Origin: Nitrospinota bacterium
Lineage (GTDB): Bacteria; Nitrospinota_A; UBA7883; JACRGQ01
Assembly: GCA_016217735.1 (NCBI GenBank)
Contig: JACRGQ010000044.1
Span: 1 to 37,052 of the forward strand
Direction of reading: 5' to 3'
Length of the DNA: 37,052 nucleotides
Shown: piece by piece, positions 20,465 to 28,676 of the stretch
Position numbering within the stretch: the first letter of the stretch is position 1
Layout: the number at the start of each line of letters is the position of its first letter
Program-made: the position numbers and the translations under genes
Notes under the pieces: model-generated
What the model saw: only the letters and a program-made list of their open reading frames with translations
What the model was told of the DNA's origin: nothing
The model's database searches: none

Positions 20465-20969
20465 TCCCATCAGTTGCCCACCGCAGGATGATTTGCTTCT
20501 CTTCGCCGGTGAGCCGCTCTTTCCAATGCGTGATTTTGTATCTCAGCGGCGGCATATCCCCCTCCTCCATCTCCTTTTGGATGGCTTTGAGGTCTTTCAG
20601 CGGGGTGCCGTGCCCCTTGAACGGATAATCGGCGTTCATGTCGATATGTTCCCGCGCCTCCCTGATATCGTGGTCGATCAGTTGGCGTATGCCGGGAATG
20701 ACGTAATACGCGGGATACCGGATCTGCTCGGAGTGACAGTCGAAACAAACCCTCTTGAAAATCGGCTTCACGTCCCGCAGGTAATGGTTGTTGATCACGT
20801 TGAGGGCGACCGCGTCGGGCGGCGGTGCGGCGGATTGACCGGCCGCCGCGGGCGTCTCTCCGCCTTTGCCGTGCTCCTTCCCCCCGTGGGCCAAGATGGT
20901 TACGGCGGGGAACAAAAAGGCGATTGCGGCCACAACCCCGGCAATATGTTTCAAACTCAAATGGCTCAT
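20412..20969 (-). CDS. Secreted single-haem cytochrome (haem-binding domain protein)
   Basis: A 185-aa exported c-type haem protein. Residues 1-28 are a signal peptide ending near ILAHG. The mature part begins with a His/Lys/Gly-rich linker, then VKPIFKRVCFDCHS with the CxxCH haem site (C75, C78, H79), then YPAYYVIPGIRQLIDHDIREAREHI. This matches the small Haem_bd family of cytochromes. The C-terminal tail is Pro/Ala-rich. A TATAAT at 20996-21001 with CGGACA 18 bases upstream may be its promoter. Its 3' end overlaps the convergent NnrS-like gene by 53 bp. An electron-transfer role in the periplasm is expected. Confidence 0.88.
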   Translation of the reverse strand: MSHLSLKHIAGVVAAIAFLFPAVTILAHGGKEHGKGGETPAAAGQSAAPPPDAVALNVINNHYLRDVKPIFKRVCFDCHSEQIRYPAYYVIPGIRQLIDHDIREAREHIDMNADYPFKGHGTPLKDLKAIQKEMEEGDMPPLRYKITHWKERLTGEEKQIILRWATDGIKLLPAAPEEPAPAAGK

Positions 20970-21020
20970 GATTCCCCCTTTGCTAAGTAGCGCACATTAT
21001 AAGTCATTTTGTGCTTTCAT

Positions 21021-21039
21021 GTCCGGGCGGGAACCGGAC
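21021..21039. promoter_or_regulatory. Hairpin between haem-binding gene and nadA
   Basis: GTCCGG (21021-21026) pairs with CCGGAC (21034-21039) around GCGGGAA, about 50 bases before the nadA start. It may be an operator or a leader stem; nothing distinguishes the two. Confidence 0.3.
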
Positions 21040-21073
21040 GGATTCCAAAACCGGTTGAATTGCGGAGGTTGAT

Positions 21074-21115
21074 ATGACACATTGGGGGCATGCAACACCA
21101 CAACGGCATCTTTGA
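21074..21115 (+). CDS. Possible 13-codon leader peptide overlapping nadA start
   Basis: An ATG at 21074 has an excellent ribosome site (GGAGG, 5-base spacing) and encodes [13 protein letters not shown] before a TGA at 21113-21115. This overlaps the nadA start in another frame. The nadA ATG itself has only GGGGG one base upstream, too close for a normal site. Translation of the short frame could therefore deliver ribosomes to nadA. It may also be chance. Confidence 0.3.
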   Translation: MTHWGHATPQRHL

Positions 21116-22007
21116 TGAGATACGCCGCCTGCGCACAGAACGCGGCGCGGTGATTTTGGCCCACAACTATCAACGCGACGAAGTGCAGGAGATCGCCGAC
21201 CACTGCGGCGATTCGCTGGCGCTGAGCCAGATCGCGGCGGAAAGCGCGGCGGAGGTGATCGTCTTCGCCGGCGTTCACTTCATGGCGGAAAGCGCCGCCA
21301 TCCTCGCCCCGCGCAAAACCGTCCTGCTGCCAAATCCGGACGCCGGCTGCCCAATGGCCGATATGATCACCGCCGCCGCGCTGCGCGAAAAAAAGAAAGA
21401 GCTGAACGGCGCGCCCATCGTCTGCTATGTCAATTCATCCGCGGAGGTGAAGGCGGAATCGGACATCTGCTGCACCTCGGCCAACGCCGTGAAAGTGGTG
21501 GAAAGCCTTCCGCAAGACGAGGTCTACATGATCCCGGACATGAATCTTTCCCGCTATGTGGCCGGCAAGACAAAGAAAAAGCTTTCATACTGGAAGGGCT
21601 TCTGCCCCACCCACCAGCTTTTGACCGCCGGCGAAGTGCTGGAGTTCAAAGCCCGCCATCCCGGCGCGCCGTTCGTGGCGCACCCCGAGTGCCCGCCGGA
21701 CGTGCTGGCGCTGGCCGACGCCATACGGAGCACCAGCGGTATGTACGATTACGCCCGGAAAAGCGGCGCCCGCACCATTCTGATCGGCACCGAGATAGGG
21801 ATTATGTACCGGCTCCGGAAGGAAAACCCCGGCAAAGAGTTCATCCTCGTCTCGAAGAACCTCATCTGCCCGAACATGAAGATCACCACCATCGAAGACG
21901 TGCGCGATTCCCTGCGCGACATGAAGCACGTCATCAAAGTGGAGGAGCCGGTGCTTTCAAAAGCGCGCCTTGCGCTGGAACGGATGCTGGCCGTCCCGCG
22001 GGATTGA
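21090..22007 (+). CDS. nadA: Quinolinate synthase
   Basis: Makes quinolinate from iminoaspartate and dihydroxyacetone phosphate in NAD biosynthesis. It is a 4Fe-4S enzyme of the cytoplasm. The 305-aa chain is typical in length and shows [18 protein letters not shown] (20-37), GVHFMAESA (61-69), the cluster cysteines C87 (DAGCPMAD), C201 (HPECPPD) and C260 (LICPNMK), and the catalytic-region [10 protein letters not shown]. nadB and nadC are not in the window. The gene is convergent with the glycosyltransferase (26-bp gap). The start rests on the N-terminal fit; a better ribosome site lies before a short out-of-frame ORF. Confidence 0.95.
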   Translation: MQHHNGIFDEIRRLRTERGAVILAHNYQRDEVQEIADHCGDSLALSQIAAESAAEVIVFAGVHFMAESAAILAPRKTVLLPNPDAGCPMADMITAAALREKKKELNGAPIVCYVNSSAEVKAESDICCTSANAVKVVESLPQDEVYMIPDMNLSRYVAGKTKKKLSYWKGFCPTHQLLTAGEVLEFKARHPGAPFVAHPECPPDVLALADAIRSTSGMYDYARKSGARTILIGTEIGIMYRLRKENPGKEFILVSKNLICPNMKITTIEDVRDSLRDMKHVIKVEEPVLSKARLALERMLAVPRD

Positions 22008-22033
22008 ACGGTATAAAGCGGGGATAACCGGGC

Positions 22034-23440
22034 TCACCGCTCCAGGCCGCGGCGTTTCATCTCGCCCCACCCTCCGCGCTTGCCGGCGGCAAACCGCCAA
22101 AGCCCCACCACGCGCCACCAACTGTTGTACTGCCGATAGCCGAAGTTTTCCGCCACGGCGAACAGGAAAAGCGTCAGCGCGTTCGACGGCTTCTTGTACA
22201 CCTTGAATGAAAGCTCCTCGATGAGCAGCGAGTTCACCGAGAGCATGATCCCCAGCCCGATGGCGAGGAAGATAAACGCCAAAAACGCCTTGAGCGAAAC
22301 CACCCCCAGCAAAAAACCGATGATGGTGAAGAAGAACCCGGCCACCTCGATAACCGAGCCGAACAGCTCGAACGCGATGAGGAACGGCATGGTGAACCAC
22401 CCCACCATGCCGCCGTGGCGGCTGAAAAGAAGCGACCGGTTAAGATACATGCTCTCCGCCAAGCCCCGCTGCCACCGGATGCGCTGGCCGCGCAAAGTGA
22501 CAAGGTCTTCCGGCACTTCGGTCCAGCAGACCGGGTCCGGTATGAAACTGATGGAATATTTTTTCCTCTTTTCGCGCATAAGGCGGTGCAACCGCACCAC
22601 CAGTTCCATATCCTCCCCCACCGTCCCGGTATCGTACCCGCCCGCTTCGATGACGGCCTCTTTCTTGAACAGGCCGAACGCGCCGGAGATGATCATGAGC
22701 GAGTTAAGCTCGCTCCACCCCAGCCGCCCGATCAGGTATCCGCGAAAATATTCAATGATCTGGAACAGCGCCACCGGGTTTTTGGGAAGGGCCGACTTAA
22801 GCAGGTGCCCGCCGCTCACGGTACAGCCGTTCACGGCACGCACGCTGCCGCCGGCGGCGATGGTGTGCGGGTCTTCCAAAAACGGCTGCACCACCTTCGT
22901 CAGGCTGTCGTGCTCCAAAATGCTGTCGGCATCCACGCAACAAAAAAGCGGAAACCGGGAGGCGTTGATACCGGCGTTCAGCGAATCGGACTTGCCGCCA
23001 TTTTCCTTGTCGATCACCCGCAGCTTGGGGTGCAGGCGGGAGACGTACGCCCCCCGCACCGGCTTGGATTCCAGCCGCCGCCGCACCGCTTCCGGCACCA
23101 TCACCAGACCGAAATCGCGCTTAAGCGCCGCCAACGTATCGTCGCGCGAACCGTCGTTGATCACCACCACTTCGTATTCCGAATAATTGATCTGCAACAT
23201 GGAGCGGACAGACGAACTGATGGTGGCCGCCTCGTTATAGGCGGGAATGAGGATGCTCACCGGCGGCCTCAGGCGGGAGAACTGCTTCTCCATTCCTTCC
23301 ATCGCCCGCCGCTGCATATATTTATAGATGGCCGACAGGGCTACCGCGTTCAGCATCATGTAACCGAGGTTCACCACGACGAAGTAGAGAAAAAAGAACC
23401 ACTGTACCGCCGGGATAATATATGAAAACGCCAGGTTCAT
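22034..23440 (-). CDS. Processive family 2 glycosyltransferase (PgaC/BcsA-like)
   Basis: A 468-aa inner-membrane polysaccharide synthase. There is one N-terminal helix (about 8-38), a cytoplasmic GT-A domain, and three or four C-terminal helices (about 345-440). The D,D,D,Q..RW signature of processive GT2 enzymes is complete: INDGSRDD (D96), VDADS (D170, D172), GEDMEL (D277) and QRIRW (Q319-W323). It is closest in layout to the N-acetylglucosamine/hyaluronan/cellulose synthase group; the sugar cannot be read from sequence. ATG 23440 overlaps the stop of the HEAT gene by 4 bp; the longer open frame to 23779 is within that gene. As the last gene of the cyclase/cNMP operon it is the likely effector. 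Confidence 0.92.
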   Translation of the reverse strand: MNLAFSYIIPAVQWFFFLYFVVVNLGYMMLNAVALSAIYKYMQRRAMEGMEKQFSRLRPPVSILIPAYNEAATISSSVRSMLQINYSEYEVVVINDGSRDDTLAALKRDFGLVMVPEAVRRRLESKPVRGAYVSRLHPKLRVIDKENGGKSDSLNAGINASRFPLFCCVDADSILEHDSLTKVVQPFLEDPHTIAAGGSVRAVNGCTVSGGHLLKSALPKNPVALFQIIEYFRGYLIGRLGWSELNSLMIISGAFGLFKKEAVIEAGGYDTGTVGEDMELVVRLHRLMREKRKKYSISFIPDPVCWTEVPEDLVTLRGQRIRWQRGLAESMYLNRSLLFSRHGGMVGWFTMPFLIAFELFGSVIEVAGFFFTIIGFLLGVVSLKAFLAFIFLAIGLGIMLSVNSLLIEELSFKVYKKPSNALTLFLFAVAENFGYRQYNSWWRVVGLWRFAAGKRGGWGEMKRRGLER

Positions 23441-24498
23441 CGGCCCCGCTCCATCATCACGGTGTCCATAACGTCGCGCGCATAGCGGTCGGTCTGCGCG
23501 TCGCGGATGGCGGTTACTTCCTGATGCGTGAGGAACGGCATATCCGCCAACACGCTGGCGGCGCGGTAGCGCACCCACCACTCCTTGTCCGCCAGCAAGC
23601 CGACGATCATAGCCACATCGTTTCGGTGACCTATCCGTCCCAGGGTGGCGACCGCCTGCAAACGGAGATACCAGGTGGGGTGCTTGGTGTAGCTCCGCAC
23701 CAGCGGCAGATAGTGCGCGTCTTTCAGCATCTGGAGGCAAGCCGAGATGGTTTCGCCCTCCCGCGCCCGCTCCAGCCAATAGCCGATGCAGGCGGAGGCT
23801 GCCTCCTCGCTGGCTGAACCGAGCAGACGGATGAGGTTGGGGGCCTCCTTTTCGGCGGCATTCATGATGCTCTCGCGCAGCACGGGAGATACCGCCTCTT
23901 CCCCCGCCATGGCCAGCAACGTATCGATGTTGGATACCGGCCAGTCGGCGCGGTGCAGCAGCTTCGGCAAAAGCAGCGGCACGGCGCGGACGGGATCAAT
24001 CTGCACGGCGGCGGTGGCGGCCGCCTGCGAAAGCAGGGTGTTTTCGTCACTGGCCCCCTCTATCAATGCGTCAAAAACCGATTCGTCCTTCATGAATCCG
24101 AGTGCGTATGAGGCGACAATGCGGCGGGGCATGTTCCCCTTCCGTATCAAACCGCGGGCAAACGAGCGAATACCCGCCGCATCGGCCAAGCGATTGAGCT
24201 GTTCGCGGTTTTCCCCTTTCATGAGCGAGTGATAATGGTTAAACAGGTAGAGGAAATAGAGCCGCTCCTCCCCGCGCGGAAGGGGCATCGCCCCCGGCGG
24301 CTGGAATAGCGCCTCCACAAAAACCGGCCGCCACCGCTCCATAAACTCTTGGCGTTGCCGATCACGGCTTAAAAAAAGCCCCCGCATCAGAAGAATGGAT
24401 ACGATCATAAGAACCGTCATGGCAAGCGCCGCAACGCCGATACCGAGCGCAAAACGCACAATGAGATCGGTGTTTTCGCGGTAAACAATATCCATCAT
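23437..24498 (-). CDS. Membrane-anchored HEAT-repeat protein
   Basis: A 353-aa protein with a single membrane helix near the N-terminus (about 13-40). It is followed by a basic stretch (FLSRDRQRQEFMERWRP) and alpha-helical repeats to the end. HEAT/PBS-lyase-like units are clear at the C-terminus: TWYLRLQAVATLGRIGHRND, then EWWVRYRAASVLADMP. The cytoplasmic repeat platform probably binds a partner; the 4-bp ATGA overlap with the glycosyltransferase gene suggests that the synthase itself is that partner. A 66-bp gap separates it from the receiver gene upstream. No enzymatic motif is present. Confidence 0.85.
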   Translation of the reverse strand: MMDIVYRENTDLIVRFALGIGVAALAMTVLMIVSILLMRGLFLSRDRQRQEFMERWRPVFVEALFQPPGAMPLPRGEERLYFLYLFNHYHSLMKGENREQLNRLADAAGIRSFARGLIRKGNMPRRIVASYALGFMKDESVFDALIEGASDENTLLSQAAATAAVQIDPVRAVPLLLPKLLHRADWPVSNIDTLLAMAGEEAVSPVLRESIMNAAEKEAPNLIRLLGSASEEAASACIGYWLERAREGETISACLQMLKDAHYLPLVRSYTKHPTWYLRLQAVATLGRIGHRNDVAMIVGLLADKEWWVRYRAASVLADMPFLTHQEVTAIRDAQTDRYARDVMDTVMMERGR

Positions 24499-24564
24499 GG
24501 CTACCTAGACTAATGCAAAAGCGGTGAAAAACCGGAACGTTATTTTACAAATAAACGGGGGGAG

Positions 24565-24993
24565 TCAGCGGCGAAGAAGGCGGCGCAGGCGGGCGAGGAG
24601 TTCGGCGGTATCAAACGGTTTGACCATGTAGTCGTCGGCCCCGGAGTCGAGTCCGTGCAGCACGTCCTTTTGTCCCGATTTGGCGGTGAGCATGATGACA
24701 ACCACGTTGCGCCAAGAAGCTGACGCCCGGATTTTTTTCAGAAGGGTGAAGCCATCCACATAGGGCAGCATGACATCGAGCACCACCGCGTCGGGGGGCG
24801 CCGCGTCATCAATCATTTTTTCGGCCTGCCGCCCGTCGGCGGCGGTCAACACCTCAAATCCCTCCCGCTTGAGCAGGAAGCGGACGATGCTGAGAATGTC
24901 CTCGCTGTCCTCCACGATGAGAATTTTTTTGGGGACGGACTGCCCCGCCGCGCCGTCCGTCACTGGCGCCGCCGGCCGGATAGCGGAGTTCAA
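24565..24993 (-). CDS. Stand-alone receiver-domain response regulator
   Basis: A 142-aa protein that is essentially one receiver domain after a 20-residue flexible leader. Key residues are E28-D29, phospho-acceptor D73 (VVLDVMLPYVDG), T103 (MLTAKSG) and K125 (MVKPFD). There is no output domain, so it should act by protein contact, perhaps on the HEAT/GT2 pair that follows. It begins with TTG overlapping the cNMP gene stop by 4 bp (TTGA). The cognate kinase is not in this operon; it may be the hybrid kinase or an orphan elsewhere. Confidence 0.9.
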   Translation of the reverse strand: MNSAIRPAAPVTDGAAGQSVPKKILIVEDSEDILSIVRFLLKREGFEVLTAADGRQAEKMIDDAAPPDAVVLDVMLPYVDGFTLLKKIRASASWRNVVVIMLTAKSGQKDVLHGLDSGADDYMVKPFDTAELLARLRRLLRR

Positions 24994-25451
24994 ATAATAT
25001 CCCGGAAACGTCCCTGCGTGGCGCGCAGGCGCAGGCTGATGTTGCGGGCCAGCCCCTTCATTATCTTCATAGCCACCCGCGGGTTATCGTCCTGCAACAT
25101 GTCGAATTTCGACTTGGTGAGGATCAGGATTTCGCACGCGGTGGTGGCGCGGACGGCGGCGGAACGCTCATACTCGTCGATGAGCGCCATCTCGCCGATG
25201 GATGCGCCGGGGCCGTAGGTGGCGACGACTTTCTGCTGCCGGTTCTCGGCGGTGAGGATAATCTCCATCACCCCTTCCACGATAAAAAAAAGATAGTTCC
25301 CCATATCCCCTTCGTTGAACAGGGTGCTCCCCTCCTCCACCTGCCGCAGGCTCAGGTACGGGGCAAAGGCCTGGATATCCGCGTCGTCAAACGAATCAAA
25401 AAATGGCAACTCCCGCAGCAGGTTCATCACATTCTGTTTGGTACGTTCCAT
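24990..25451 (-). CDS. Single-domain cyclic-nucleotide-binding protein
   Basis: A 153-aa CRP-type cNMP-binding domain without a DNA-binding part. The core is EGSTLFNEGDMGNYLFFIVEG (about 40-60) and the phosphate-binding cassette GEMALIDEYERSAAVRA with Glu87 and Arg96, the two residues that hold cyclic nucleotide in the family. The C-terminal helix (about 125-145) is long. It sits 15 bp after the HEAT-cyclase gene and overlaps the receiver gene, so it is a natural reader of the cyclase product. cAMP versus cGMP cannot be told from sequence. Confidence 0.9.
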   Translation of the reverse strand: MERTKQNVMNLLRELPFFDSFDDADIQAFAPYLSLRQVEEGSTLFNEGDMGNYLFFIVEGVMEIILTAENRQQKVVATYGPGASIGEMALIDEYERSAAVRATTACEILILTKSKFDMLQDDNPRVAMKIMKGLARNISLRLRATQGRFRDII

Positions 25452-25466
25452 AATCGCGCCCCTCCT

Positions 25467-27524
25467 TCAGTCGGCGGTAACCTGATAAATCCGGTGCCTG
25501 CCCGGTATCCCCTTGAGTTCGAAAAAACCGATGAGCCGCGTTTTCGCCAGCCCGTTTTTTTCCAAGTCCTGTTTCACCGGCTCCGTCACCAAGATGCGGT
25601 TCAGCAACGGCATCTCTTCCGGTTTCATGCCCCCCTCGTCCGGTATCAGATCCTTCGGCTTGACCCCTTCCACGCGGAAGGTCATGTTCACGGCGGTTCC
25701 CAGCCGGTCTCCCTTGTCGTCGATGCGGGTTTCCCCCACGTTGATGGCGATGCGCACGTCGATCCGCTCCTGGGGGGGATGGGCGGCGTTGCTTTTCTTC
25801 AGGGTATCGAGGATATCCCGCGCAAAATTAACCGCGTGGGCGATTTCGTTGAAGGCCATAAGGTAACCGTCGCCGGTGCTCTTGGTGAAGCGGGCGCGGT
25901 GCTTGGTGGAAAGCGGCTTCGTTTCCTCCACCAAACGGTTCGTCAGCCGGAAAGCGAATTCATCGCCGTATTTCGCGCCGATATCGGTGCTGTTGGCGAG
26001 ATCCAGCACAAGGATCGCCTCCACCCGCACGCGCGCCCCATCCATAAACGGGCTGGTGAAAATGGTGCTGCCGCCGGACCATTTTTCACGCGTTTGCTCG
26101 GCAATGATCTGGTTCGCCTTCACGGCATGGCCGGTCATGTCCTTTATGATTTGAAGGGCCAGGTCGCGGATGTCGCCGTCGCTGTCTTTCACGGATGCCT
26201 TGATGACGCCGAGGGTATTCTTGTCCTTTATTTTCCCCAGCGATTTGAGCGCCTCCATCCGGACGTTGCGCTCCGGATCGTCCATGAAATCGCACAGGTG
26301 CTCCACCGCCAGCGCGCCGCCGATATCCCCCAGCGCCTGCGGCACCACCCAGCGAACGTCGTAGTCGTTCCGCAGTTCCATCACCAGGTCGATGGCCCGT
26401 TCGTCCCGCAGTTTGCCCAGGGCGGAAACCGCCTTTTCGCGCACCCACCAGTCCGGGTCTTTCAACACCGCCGCCAGCGCGTCGAAGGTGGCGGGATCCG
26501 GCAGGCGGTTGAAATATTCCACCGCGGCGCGGCGGACGTTTTCGTCGGGGCTGGCGAACAGCTCCCGCACCCGGCTTCCCACCTCCGGCTTATTCACCAG
26601 CGCCAACGCGTCGATGGCGATCTCGCGCACCCACCAGTCGGAGTCCTGTATGCACCGTATGAGCGTCTCGGCGGAATCGACGCTCTTGAGCTTGCTCAGA
26701 ATTTCCACTCCCGCGCGGCGCACGTTCACATCCGCCTCGCGCATGGAATTGATGATCTCCGGCACCAGCGATTCATCGGCGATATTCTCCAGCGCCTCCA
26801 CCACCATCTGGCGGACGACGAGGTCGTTATCGCCGATGCTGGAGAGGATGGCGCGCGCGGCGACGGCGTTCCCTATTTGCCCCAGCGTCTGGATAACGGT
26901 CATCTTTATCTTCGGATCCCGTTCCGCCTTCAGCAGATCGACCAACGGGCCGATACTGGCGGAATCCTTTACCTTGCAAATGGCCTCCACCGCCTTCTTG
27001 CGGAGCCACCAATCAGGCGAACTCATCAGCGGCATCAAATAACCCGCCGCTTGCGCCCCCCCCAGTTCCGCAATAAGTCCGATCACAATCCCTTTCAATT
27101 CCTTGTCGTTCTCTTGCAGGTACGGGGTGAGCTTATCGAGCGCGGCGGAAGAACCGATTTTTTTCAGAAGGTCGGCGATGCCGCGCCGGAGCATTACGTT
27201 CTGCTCTTTCAGCCTTTCGACAAGGCGGGGAATAGCGGTATGCGCGGCCTTCTTTTCCAGTATCCCGCGGGTAAGCGAGCGCACCAGTTCCTTGGGGTGT
27301 CCCAAAAGGCCGATGAAAAGCTCCATCTGCTCGCGTTCGTAAAAAGCGGTGAAACAGCGTTCGAAATCGGCATCGGTGATTTTATGCGCCACAAAGGCTT
27401 CCACCAGCGCATCAAGCCCATCCGCGCCATACGTGCGCAACGACCGCACATAGGGGCTGGTATCCTGCCCCGGCGAGCTGAGAATCTGGCTCACCAGCCG
27501 TTTTATTTTAAATCCGTCAAACAT
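25467..27524 (-). CDS. HEAT-repeat class III nucleotide cyclase
   Basis: A 685-aa soluble protein. Residues about 30-470 are tandem HEAT repeats of about 31 residues, several with the DWWVREKAV/DWWVREIAI helix pattern. Residues about 500-685 form a class III adenylate/guanylate cyclase catalytic domain: first metal Asp508 in VLDLANSTDIG, Lys548 and second metal Asp552 in TKSTGDGYLMAF, RIAINVGE (about 591), and transition-state Asn613/Arg617 in GTAVNMTFRV. The catalytic residues I can check are present, so activity is likely. A cyclase fused to a long HEAT scaffold is unusual. It follows a 43-aa membrane peptide with an 8-bp overlap and is followed 15 bp later by a cNMP-binding protein. Confidence 0.92.
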   Translation of the reverse strand: MFDGFKIKRLVSQILSSPGQDTSPYVRSLRTYGADGLDALVEAFVAHKITDADFERCFTAFYEREQMELFIGLLGHPKELVRSLTRGILEKKAAHTAIPRLVERLKEQNVMLRRGIADLLKKIGSSAALDKLTPYLQENDKELKGIVIGLIAELGGAQAAGYLMPLMSSPDWWLRKKAVEAICKVKDSASIGPLVDLLKAERDPKIKMTVIQTLGQIGNAVAARAILSSIGDNDLVVRQMVVEALENIADESLVPEIINSMREADVNVRRAGVEILSKLKSVDSAETLIRCIQDSDWWVREIAIDALALVNKPEVGSRVRELFASPDENVRRAAVEYFNRLPDPATFDALAAVLKDPDWWVREKAVSALGKLRDERAIDLVMELRNDYDVRWVVPQALGDIGGALAVEHLCDFMDDPERNVRMEALKSLGKIKDKNTLGVIKASVKDSDGDIRDLALQIIKDMTGHAVKANQIIAEQTREKWSGGSTIFTSPFMDGARVRVEAILVLDLANSTDIGAKYGDEFAFRLTNRLVEETKPLSTKHRARFTKSTGDGYLMAFNEIAHAVNFARDILDTLKKSNAAHPPQERIDVRIAINVGETRIDDKGDRLGTAVNMTFRVEGVKPKDLIPDEGGMKPEEMPLLNRILVTEPVKQDLEKNGLAKTRLIGFFELKGIPGRHRIYQVTAD

Positions 27525-27648
27525 GCTTTTCAGGATCGTCCGGCTTTGTCCAGCCTGCCGCCTTTTTCAGAAAACGCACCAGCATCCAAATGTTCACGAT
27601 TATTACAAAAACAACGATGCCAATGTACACCGTTGGCGAAAAATACAT
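27517..27648 (-). CDS. 43-aa single-span membrane protein, first gene of the cyclase operon
   Basis: A short frame with ATG at 27648, GGGAGAG 5 bases upstream, and a stop overlapping the cyclase start by 8 bp. The peptide is MYFSPTVYIG followed by a hydrophobic stretch (to about residue 27, ending WMLVRFL), then a charged tail KKAAGWTKPDDPEKHV. It is therefore a one-helix protein with a basic cytoplasmic side. Its ribosome site is far better than that of the cyclase, so it probably drives coupled translation. It may tether the soluble HEAT-cyclase to the membrane; that role is inferred. I do not recognise the family. Confidence 0.7.
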   Translation of the reverse strand: MYFSPTVYIGIVVFVIIVNIWMLVRFLKKAAGWTKPDDPEKHV

Positions 27649-27747
27649 CCGCGCTCTCCCATGATGATTCCGGTTACGGTCAAATGCCGCCTAACTGATA
27701 AAGTTTACCATAACCGCGGCGAAAAAAATGACGTCCCGTTTTTGTTG

Positions 27748-27866
27748 GTCTCAGTTTGAAATTAATGTTTGAATGGAGCACGAGATTGCTTCGCTAACGC
27801 TCGCAATGACAGCAATTTGTCATTGCGAGGCCATCGAAGATGGCCGCGGCAATCTCAAACTGAGAC
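27748..27866. repeat. 119-bp palindromic intergenic element (CATTGCGAG-type)
   Basis: Ends are a perfect 12-bp inverted pair, GTCTCAGTTTGA (27748-27759) and its complement (27855-27866). Inside are nested inverted repeats: GAGATTGC/GCAATCTC (27782-27789, 27849-27856) and TCGCAATGACA/TGTCATTGCGA (27801-27811, 27818-27828). The core GAGATTGCTTCGC...GCAATGAC is a widespread bacterial dispersed repeat. It is non-coding, so it is most likely a MITE-like or REP-like element; it lies about 100 bp upstream of the cyclase operon. Confidence 0.75.
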
Positions 27867-27924
27867 ATTTTTTTGTTCAACCGGTTGCGGAAGGCTGAAG
27901 GTATGTCAATCCCGGAAAGCGGCA

Positions 27925-27950
27925 AAGGGCGGAGAAAATTTCCCGCCCTT
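27925..27950 (-). terminator. Hairpin terminator after the NTF2-like gene
   Basis: AAGGGCGG (27925-27932) pairs with CCGCCCTT (27943-27950) around an AT loop, 13 bases past the stop of the NTF2-like gene on the minus strand. The T-run is short, so termination is plausible rather than proven. Confidence 0.5.
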
Positions 27951-27963
27951 CCCATAAAGGCCG

Positions 27964-28569
27964 TCAGAAAAGAGGATGCAGGGGCTTATCGAACCAGAGC
28001 CGCTTTTGCTCCGCGCCCGACGAACCGATGATCCTGAATTTCCCGCCTTCCCTGACAAGAACGTGGTCGGTATTCATCCACGAGTCAAGGGCGATCAGTC
28101 CCTTATCGACGCTAGGTACGCCGACCAATATCCCGCTGCAGCGGATTATTATCACATTGCTTTTGGGATCGGTGGTGACAAACCGCATATTGTGGGTCAT
28201 TGCCAGAGAGTTAAACTCCGCAAAAATCGTCTTCCATGTGGTGGCGATGTCGGCCTTCCGGTGTGTGCCGTTCGTGTACGCTTCCGAATACAGGCCCATC
28301 AGCTTGGCGACATCCTCGGTTTCGATGGCTTTTTCGGCATCGTTAAAGAACTCGCCAACCTCTTTGGCCACCGCTTTGCCGACAAGGTCGCTGGTGGCCG
28401 GGTCGATGTTCAGGACATAGCTTGGGGAAAAGTTATGCTGATGCGCCGTCTCTTCCTTCGCGGCCGAAATGCCCGGAAGGGCGATCATCAACATGCCCAC
28501 AACCAATGCCGCCGCTGAAGCCTTGCAATATCCGCGGACGTGCCAATAAACATACGTTGACGTTAACAT
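27964..28569 (-). CDS. Secreted NTF2-like (DUF4440/SnoaL-type) protein
   Basis: A 201-aa exported protein. The N-terminus has a signal peptide with a hydrophobic core (about 18-36) ending near ISAAKEE. The mature part carries NTF2-like features: an initial helix VAKEVGEFFNDAEKAIETEDVAKLMGLYSEAYTN (about 70-103), then beta strands ending NTDHVLVREGGKFRIIGSSGAEQKRLWF. GGAGG sits 8 bases before ATG 28569. No catalytic residues can be assigned; such domains often bind small ligands. It is downstream of the cytochrome peroxidase by 107 bp on the same strand. Confidence 0.7.
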   Translation of the reverse strand: MLTSTYVYWHVRGYCKASAAALVVGMLMIALPGISAAKEETAHQHNFSPSYVLNIDPATSDLVGKAVAKEVGEFFNDAEKAIETEDVAKLMGLYSEAYTNGTHRKADIATTWKTIFAEFNSLAMTHNMRFVTTDPKSNVIIIRCSGILVGVPSVDKGLIALDSWMNTDHVLVREGGKFRIIGSSGAEQKRLWFDKPLHPLF

Positions 28570-28676
28570 GACAGTATCCTCCGAAATAATATTTTCCCCG
28601 AAATCACAATTGACTTATTGAACAAAGGATTGCTCCTTGTTGCTTTCCCATCGTGTTTGCGTTTTTCCCGCAACCG

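Noticed and set aside
23441-23779. N-terminal extension of the glycosyltransferase frame
   Set aside because: It overlaps the HEAT gene in another frame; the ATGA overlap and the membrane helix set the start at 23440.
25560-27450. Regularly repeated motifs that might suggest a CRISPR or DNA repeat array
   Set aside because: The periodicity is protein-level HEAT repeats; the DNA copies are diverged and there are no identical spaced repeats.
25494-27698. 734-codon plus-strand open frame
   Set aside because: Antisense shadow of the HEAT-cyclase; no recognisable motif and biased composition.
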